Positions 57,578-64,000 of a stretch of DNA of 64,000 nucleotides are shown piece after piece. Source of the DNA: Hymenobacter sp. BRD128 (GTDB lineage: Bacteria; Bacteroidota; Bacteroidia; Cytophagales; Hymenobacteraceae). A program made the translations under genes and the position numbers. Every line of letters begins with the position of its first letter. Within the stretch, counting starts at the first letter, position 1. Location: NCBI RefSeq assembly GCF_013256625.1, contig NZ_CP053908.1, positions 434,001-498,000 on the forward strand. Direction: 5' to 3'. Under the pieces are notes generated by a model that did not search any database, was not told where the DNA came from, and saw nothing but the letters and a program-made list of their open reading frames with translations.

Positions 57578-57916
57578 ATGACCAACGCTTCCATTGTTCC
57601 CGCCGTCATTCACGAAGTGCCGTTGCAGTACTACGTGTTTTTCGCCACCGCACTTTTTTGCATCGGCGTGACGGGGGTACTTATCCGGCGCAATGCCATC
57701 ATTATTTTCATGTGCATCGAGCTGATGCTCAACGCCGTGAATATCCTGCTGACGGCCTTCGCCGCCTACCGCGCCGACCCCAACGGGCAGGTGTTCGTGT
57801 TCTTCATTATGGCCGTGGCCGCCGCCGAAGTCTCCGTCGGCCTGGGCATTATCGTCATGATTTACCGCAACTTCCAGAATACCGACGTCAACCTGCTCAG
57901 CCGCTTGAGAGGCTAG
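57578..57916 (+). CDS. nuoK: NADH-quinone oxidoreductase subunit K
   Basis: 112 residues from the ATG at 57578. Three membrane helices with the conserved Glu in [17 protein letters not shown] (about residue 50) and another in [20 protein letters not shown] (about 86), both essential for proton pumping in complex I. It forms part of the membrane arm. nuoL follows, but the other nuo genes are absent from both sides: the upstream neighbour is an ECF sigma unit. Confidence 0.95.
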   Translation: MTNASIVPAVIHEVPLQYYVFFATALFCIGVTGVLIRRNAIIIFMCIELMLNAVNILLTAFAAYRADPNGQVFVFFIMAVAAAEVSVGLGIIVMIYRNFQNTDVNLLSRLRG

Positions 57917-57938
57917 CGGCAGGGAATAAGCTGTCTGC

Positions 57939-58039
57939 TATCCTGAACGCAGTGAAGGACCTTATCTCGTCCTCGCGGCTTTGACTAGAAATCCGGTGAA
58001 GGCGGTGGTGATAAGATGCTCCTTCGTCAGCATGACAAT
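57939..58039. repeat. Palindromic repeat upstream of nuoL
   Basis: TATCCTGAACGCAGTGAAGG (from 57939) and GACCTTATC are weakly complementary to the stretch ending at about 58039 (GATAAGATGCTCCTTCGTCA then GCATGAC). It is a degenerate form of the CATGCTGA/CATCT class and ends 11 bases before the nuoL ATG. Confidence 0.6.
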
Positions 58040-58050
58040 GATTAAAGATT

Positions 58051-60000
<1,950 letters not shown>

Positions 60001-60030
60001 AGATAAATAGCTGAGTGTGACGTAACATTG

Positions 60031-60126
60031 AACGTCATGCTGAGCCTGCAAAGCATCTTGCTCGCATTGGCTGGGTCATTGGCCTAGCGATGCGAGCGAG
60101 ATGCATCGCAGGCTCAGCATGACGTT
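60031..60126. repeat. Palindromic GTCATGCTGAGC repeat upstream of the S9 peptidase gene
   Basis: AACGTCATGCTGAGCCTGC (60031-60049), then AAGCATCTTGCTCGCAT, pairs with 60081-60126 almost throughout. It ends 25 bases before the start codon at 60152. Confidence 0.83.
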
Positions 60127-60151
60127 TTCCTGTTTTTATTCTCACTCTCTA

Positions 60152-62605
60152 ATGAACAAACTCTTACCCCTGCTGCTCTTACTGGCAGTCCCGGCTATGG
60201 CCCAGGAAACCAATTACCACGAGCCGCCGGCCGCCATCCGCGACCTGCTGCTGGCGCCACCCACGCCCCGCGTCAGCCTGTCGGGCGATGGCAGCGTGCT
60301 CGCCATCCTGTCCGTGCAGGATTTCCCGACTATCGCCGAGCTTTCGCAGCCCGAGCTGCGGCTGGCCGGCCTGCGCCTCAATCCGCGCACCAACGGCCCT
60401 AGCCGCGTGAGCTACGCGGTAGGCATGCAATTTAAAAAACTGCCTAGCGGCGCTGAAGCGCCGGTGCAGGGGCTGCCGGCCCAGGCGCGCATCAGTAACC
60501 CGAGCTGGTCGCCCGATAACAAGTATCTGGCCTTCGCGCTTACCACGCCGGCCGCCGAGGGCAGTGCTGGCCGCGTCGAATTGTGGGTGGCCGACGTGGC
60601 TACTAATACTGCCCGCCGCCTATTGGCTACGCCACTCAATGACGTGTTTGGTAATGTTTTCGAGTGGGTATCGGACAGCCAGACGCTGCTGGCTAAGGTG
60701 GTGCCGGCCGGGCGCGGAGCCGCTCCGGCTGCCGATGCCACGCCCACCGGCCCGGCCGTGCAGGAAACGGAGGGCGGCAAAAAATCGGGTGCCCGCACCT
60801 ACCAGGATTTGCTGAAAAACCCGGCCGACGAGCGCATTTTCGATTACTACGCCACCGCGCAGCTCGTGCGGGTGAAGCTAGCCGATGGCAGCGCCCAGCC
60901 GCTGGGCCAGCCGGGCGTGCTGCGCGCGGCCTCGCCCTCGCCCGATGGCCGCTACGTGCTGCTGCGCACGGCCCACCGGCCGTATTCGTATACGCTGCCC
61001 ATCAGCAGCTTTCCGCAGCGTATCGACGTGCTCGACCTGGCTAGCGGCGCGGTCGTAAAAAACATTGCCGACCTGCCGCTGGCCGACAACGTGCCGACCA
61101 ACTTCGACGCCGTGCCCACCGGCCCGCGCGACCACGGCTGGCGCACCGACGCGCCCGCCACCCTCAGCTACGCCGAGGCGCAGGACGGCGGCGACCCCAA
61201 GGTGAAAACGGCCGTGCGCGATAAGGTATTTCTGCTGGCTGCGCCCTTCACCAGTCCGCAGGAGCTGGCCGCGCTGCCGCTGCGCTACGCCGGCCTCACC
61301 TGGGGCACCGACCACCTGGCGCTGGTCGATGGCTACCGCTGGGCCGACCGCCACGAAACCACCTGGCAGCTCGACCCTAGCCAGCCCGGCCAGCTGCTAA
61401 AAGTGCTGTTTGATGGCTCGTCGCAGGATACGTACCACAACCCCGGCGCGCCCGCCACGCGCCGCAATGCCCAGGGCCGCGCCGTGCTGCGGCTAGCCCA
61501 GGGCGGGCAGGCCATCTACTTATTGGGCCAGGGCGCTTCGCCCGAGGGCGACCGGCCGTTTGTGGATGAGCTGAACCTGGCTACCAGGAAAACCGCCCGC
61601 CTGTGGCGCTCCGAGGCACCTTATTATGAAGTGCCGGTTGCCATTTTCGACGGCAAGAAAGACAAACTGGAATTACTGACCCGCCGCGAAGCCGCCGACC
61701 AGGCACCCAACTACTACCTGCGCGAGTTGAGTAAGAAAGGCCAGCCGCTGGCCCTCACGCACTTCGCCAACCCCTACGCTCAGTTCGGCGGTAGCTTCCG
61801 CAAGCAAGTATTGCATTACAAGCGCGCCGATGGGGTAGGCCTCACGGCTAACCTTTACCTGCCGCCGAATTACAAGAAAACCGATGGCCCGCTGCCCACG
61901 CTGATGGAAGCGTACCCCGTTGAGTTTAAAGACAAAGCCAATGCCGGGCAGGTTAGCGGCTCGCCCTATACCTTCACCCGCATTAGCTGGGCCTCGCCCG
62001 TGTACTGGGTCACGCAGGGCTACGCCGTGCTCGAAAATGCCACCGTGCCCATCGTGGGTGAGGGCACCGCCGAGCCCAACGATACTTATACCGAGCAGCT
62101 AGTGAGCAGCGCCAAGGCGGCCATCGACGAAGGCCAGCGGCTAGGGGTGGTGGACCCTAGCCGCGTGGCCGTGATGGGCCACAGCTACGGCGCCTTTATG
62201 ACGGCTAACCTACTGGCACATTCCAATTTATTCAAGGCCGGCATTGCGCGCAGCGGCGCCTACAACCGCACCCTCACGCCCTTCGGCTTCCAGGGCGAGG
62301 AGCGCACCTACTGGCAGGCCAAGGGAGTCTACGATGCCATGTCGCCGTTTAACTTCGCCGATAAAATCAAGACGCCCATCCTGCTCATTCACGGCGAGGC
62401 CGACAATAACTCGGGTACGTTTCCCATTCAGAGCGAGCGCTTTTACGCCGCCCTCAAAGGCCAGGGTGCCACGGCCCGCTACGTGGTGCTGCCCGCCGAA
62501 GCCCACGGCTACGCCGCCCGTGAAAACCTACTACACATGCTCTGGGAAATGGATTCGTGGCTCAACAAGTACGTGAAAGCACCCGCGCCGCCAGTAGCAA
62601 ATTAG
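60152..62605 (+). CDS. S9 family peptidase (glutamyl endopeptidase-like), exported
   Basis: 817 residues from the ATG at 60152, with a signal peptide (MNKLLPLLLLLAVPAMAQ). The upstream frame from 60101 lies in the repeat. After a beta-propeller (about 40-560), the hydrolase domain has the nucleophile elbow GHSYGAF (Ser near 677), the Asp in LLIHGEADNNSGTFP and the His in EAHGYAARENLLHMLWEMDS. The last motif and the propeller size match the S9D/chloroplast glutamyl endopeptidase-like group. It degrades peptides in the periplasm. Confidence 0.9.
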   Translation: MNKLLPLLLLLAVPAMAQETNYHEPPAAIRDLLLAPPTPRVSLSGDGSVLAILSVQDFPTIAELSQPELRLAGLRLNPRTNGPSRVSYAVGMQFKKLPSGAEAPVQGLPAQARISNPSWSPDNKYLAFALTTPAAEGSAGRVELWVADVATNTARRLLATPLNDVFGNVFEWVSDSQTLLAKVVPAGRGAAPAADATPTGPAVQETEGGKKSGARTYQDLLKNPADERIFDYYATAQLVRVKLADGSAQPLGQPGVLRAASPSPDGRYVLLRTAHRPYSYTLPISSFPQRIDVLDLASGAVVKNIADLPLADNVPTNFDAVPTGPRDHGWRTDAPATLSYAEAQDGGDPKVKTAVRDKVFLLAAPFTSPQELAALPLRYAGLTWGTDHLALVDGYRWADRHETTWQLDPSQPGQLLKVLFDGSSQDTYHNPGAPATRRNAQGRAVLRLAQGGQAIYLLGQGASPEGDRPFVDELNLATRKTARLWRSEAPYYEVPVAIFDGKKDKLELLTRREAADQAPNYYLRELSKKGQPLALTHFANPYAQFGGSFRKQVLHYKRADGVGLTANLYLPPNYKKTDGPLPTLMEAYPVEFKDKANAGQVSGSPYTFTRISWASPVYWVTQGYAVLENATVPIVGEGTAEPNDTYTEQLVSSAKAAIDEGQRLGVVDPSRVAVMGHSYGAFMTANLLAHSNLFKAGIARSGAYNRTLTPFGFQGEERTYWQAKGVYDAMSPFNFADKIKTPILLIHGEADNNSGTFPIQSERFYAALKGQGATARYVVLPAEAHGYAARENLLHMLWEMDSWLNKYVKAPAPPVAN

Positions 62606-62631
62606 CCGCTGTCATACCATTTCAAAATCGT

Positions 62632-62663
62632 AAGCCCGAACAATCTTATTCGGGCTTTTTTTG
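62632..62663. terminator. Intrinsic terminator after the S9 peptidase gene
   Basis: AAGCCCGAA (62632-62640) pairs with TTCGGGCTT (62649-62657) around an eight-base loop and is followed by T6. Confidence 0.85.
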
Positions 62664-62804
62664 CGCGGAGGATACCCGGGCCGAGGTGCTAATCTTGGAT
62701 GAAAAAAACAGACCGCTACGTGAGTTAATAAACTACTTTTTGAAATAATCAGGCGGAAAAAGCTCCTGGCCGTAGCGCTGGGCGGCCACTGCCATTTTTT
62801 GCTT

Positions 62805-63161
62805 TTACTCGGGGCCGGGCTCCTGCTTAGGTAAAAACTGGCCAAAAGCTACCGCCTGGCTCTCATTCGTAAAGCTGTGAATGGCACCACCTTTGGGAAT
62901 ATCCACGAAAGCACCTTTTTTGGCAGTATAGGTCTGGGTTTCGGAGCGCACTACCACCTCGCCGTCGATGACGTAAAATGCCTCCTGAATCTGGGCGTGG
63001 GCGTGCGGCCCCGGCCCCCCGCCGGGCGGCACCAGCATGTCGATAATGGCGTAGGTGCCCTCGGTTTGCGCGCCCGATACGACAATGCGATACGTGTCGC
63101 CGACCACTGAAATATCGGTGCCCGCCTGCGGGGCAAGGGTTCTGACAGAAGTAGGACGCAT
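62805..63161 (-). CDS. Cupin domain protein
   Basis: 118 residues forming one cupin barrel: motif 1 PGGGPGPHAHAQIQEAFYVI (G, two His, a Glu) and motif 2 FVDIPKGGAIHSFTN (His), which together form a metal site. EVVVRSETQTYTAKKGAF lies between them. Single-domain cupins bind small molecules or act as dioxygenases and isomerases; nothing here narrows it down. It stands alone between the S9 and GH3 genes. Confidence 0.88.
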   Translation of the reverse strand: MRPTSVRTLAPQAGTDISVVGDTYRIVVSGAQTEGTYAIIDMLVPPGGGPGPHAHAQIQEAFYVIDGEVVVRSETQTYTAKKGAFVDIPKGGAIHSFTNESQAVAFGQFLPKQEPGPE

Positions 63162-63255
63162 TGGTTGTAAGAGACTGAAAGCGTGAGCTTAAATTATACG
63201 GTACTTTGCTAGCCAGGGCGGTTAGGCAGCGGGAAATTACGGTTTAGAGCTATAA

Positions 63256-63291
63256 AAAAGGCGGCGGCAACTACTGTTGCCGCCGCCTTTT
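63256..63291 (-). terminator. Intrinsic terminator after the GH3 glucosidase gene
   Basis: AAAAGGCGGCGGCAAC (63256-63271) pairs with its complement at 63276-63291 around a four-base loop. On the minus strand it is followed by T-rich sequence. Confidence 0.9.
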
Positions 63292-63309
63292 ACTGCGCAC
63301 TAAAACAGG

Positions 63310-64000
63310 CTATTGCGCCAGCGTGAAGCTAGCCATCTGCACATCGCGCGAGTTGCCGCCCACCATCACCTGAAACTCGCCGGGCTCGGCCACGAATTTG
63401 AGGTCGTCGTTGTAAAATTTCAGGTCGTCGGCCGAGAGGTGGAAAGTGAGCTGGCGGCTCTCACCTTTTTTCAGGATAATCTTCTGAAAGCCCTTCAACT
63501 CCTGCACCGGGCGGGTGCTGCTACCTACCATATCGCGCAGGTACAGCTGGGCCACTTCGGCGCCATCGTAGCTACCAGTGTTCTGCACGGTCACGGCCAC
63601 GTCGAGGCCCTGGCCGGGGCGAATGCTGGCTTGGCTAACCGTGGGCTTGGAGTATGTAAACGTGCTGTAGCTCAAGCCGTAGCCGAACGGATAAAGTGGG
63701 TCGTTGGGCACGTCGAGGTAGCGCGACTTGTACTTGTCGAGCAGCACGCCGGCGTAGGGGCGGCCGGTGTTTTTATGGTTGTAATAAATCGGCACCTGGC
63801 CCACCGACCGCGGAAACGTCATGGTAAGCTTGCCCGATGGGTTGTAGGCGCCAAAAAGCACGTCGGCCACCGCGTTGCCGGCCTGCGTACCGCCAAACCA
63901 CGTTTCGAGAATAGCGTCGGCATTCTGGCTTTCCCAGGGCAGCGTGAGCGGGCGGCCATTCACGAGCACAATCACGAGGCGCTTGCCGGTGGCTTTCAGC
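63310..64000 (-). CDS. GH3 beta-glucosidase (BglX-like), 3' part only
   Basis: The frame is open at base 64000, so only the C-terminal 229 or so residues are present. They begin LKATGKRLVIVLVNGRPLTL, contain ETWFGGTQAGNAVADVLFG and YNPSGKLTMTFPRSVGQVPI, the end of the GH3 C-terminal sandwich, then a fibronectin-III-like domain (FTYSKPTVSQASIRPGQG ... QVMVGGNSRDVQMASFTL). Such enzymes hydrolyse beta-glucosides in the periplasm. The nucleophile Asp lies upstream of the window. Confidence 0.9.
   Translation of the reverse strand, partial: LKATGKRLVIVLVNGRPLTLPWESQNADAILETWFGGTQAGNAVADVLFGAYNPSGKLTMTFPRSVGQVPIYYNHKNTGRPYAGVLLDKYKSRYLDVPNDPLYPFGYGLSYSTFTYSKPTVSQASIRPGQGLDVAVTVQNTGSYDGAEVAQLYLRDMVGSSTRPVQELKGFQKIILKKGESRQLTFHLSADDLKFYNDDLKFVAEPGEFQVMVGGNSRDVQMASFTLAQ

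Noticed and set aside
60101..60151. Earlier start for the S9 peptidase
   Set aside because: The extra codons lie in the palindromic repeat and precede a perfect signal peptide beginning at 60152.

Overview
The window looks like chromosome from a high-GC member of the Bacteroidota, most likely Hymenobacter or a close relative in the Cytophagales. The evidence is phylum-typical content: the bacillithiol glycosyltransferase BshA, DUF885 peptidases, GH3/beta-lactamase fusions, rhomboids with a short C-terminal tail, the hpt-adk-obgE order, an H+/Na+-type membrane pyrophosphatase and TAnnTTTG promoter boxes. No rRNA, tRNA, CRISPR array or prophage was seen. Most of it is ordinary chromosome; the accessory elements are one insertion sequence, one decayed transporter copy and several families of palindromic intergenic repeats.

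Layout. 1-7.3 kb: an MFS exporter (cut by the window edge) with its MarR repressor and a clear operator, two divergent paralogous lipoproteins with a kinase-like motif order, an AraC regulator with a frameshifted SDR reductase, and a CrtA-like protein. 7.3-13.6 kb: a stress flavoprotein, ACP phosphodiesterase, a SemiSWEET sugar transporter beside an internally deleted copy, SlyD, a large KatE catalase and a beta-propeller lipoprotein. 13.6-17 kb: a 730-base gene-poor stretch, a polytopic membrane protein and an exported TPR protein. 17-31 kb: housekeeping (M42 peptidase, pyrophosphatase, hpt-adk-obgE, grpE-dnaJ, an ECF sigma factor with a membrane partner, an ABC exporter and a ChaN-like protein). 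31-37.5 kb: copper export and Fe-S genes, a nucleotidase and bshA. 37.6-47.7 kb: six consecutive exported hydrolases on the + strand (DUF885, M28, alpha/beta hydrolase, DUF885, serine hydrolase, M1), suggesting periplasmic peptide scavenging. 47.8-49.1 kb: an AT-rich zinc-ribbon gene split by an IS5-family element. 49.2-64 kb: a GH3-beta-lactamase fusion, mutL, two rhomboids, a second ECF sigma unit, nuoK-nuoL detached from the other nuo genes, an S9 peptidase, a cupin and the 3' part of a GH3 glucosidase.

Two patterns cross the whole window. First, five genes (SDR, M42, hppA, alpha/beta hydrolase, second DUF885) are each broken by one missing G or C in a short G/C run, and adding one base restores conserved family sequence. 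A consensus sequencing error is the simplest explanation. Second, five palindromic repeats of about 90-100 bases sit within about 5-30 bases upstream of start codons (obgE, dnaJ, chaN-like, nuoL, S9 peptidase).

All calls come from reading the sequence and recognising families; no database search was run.
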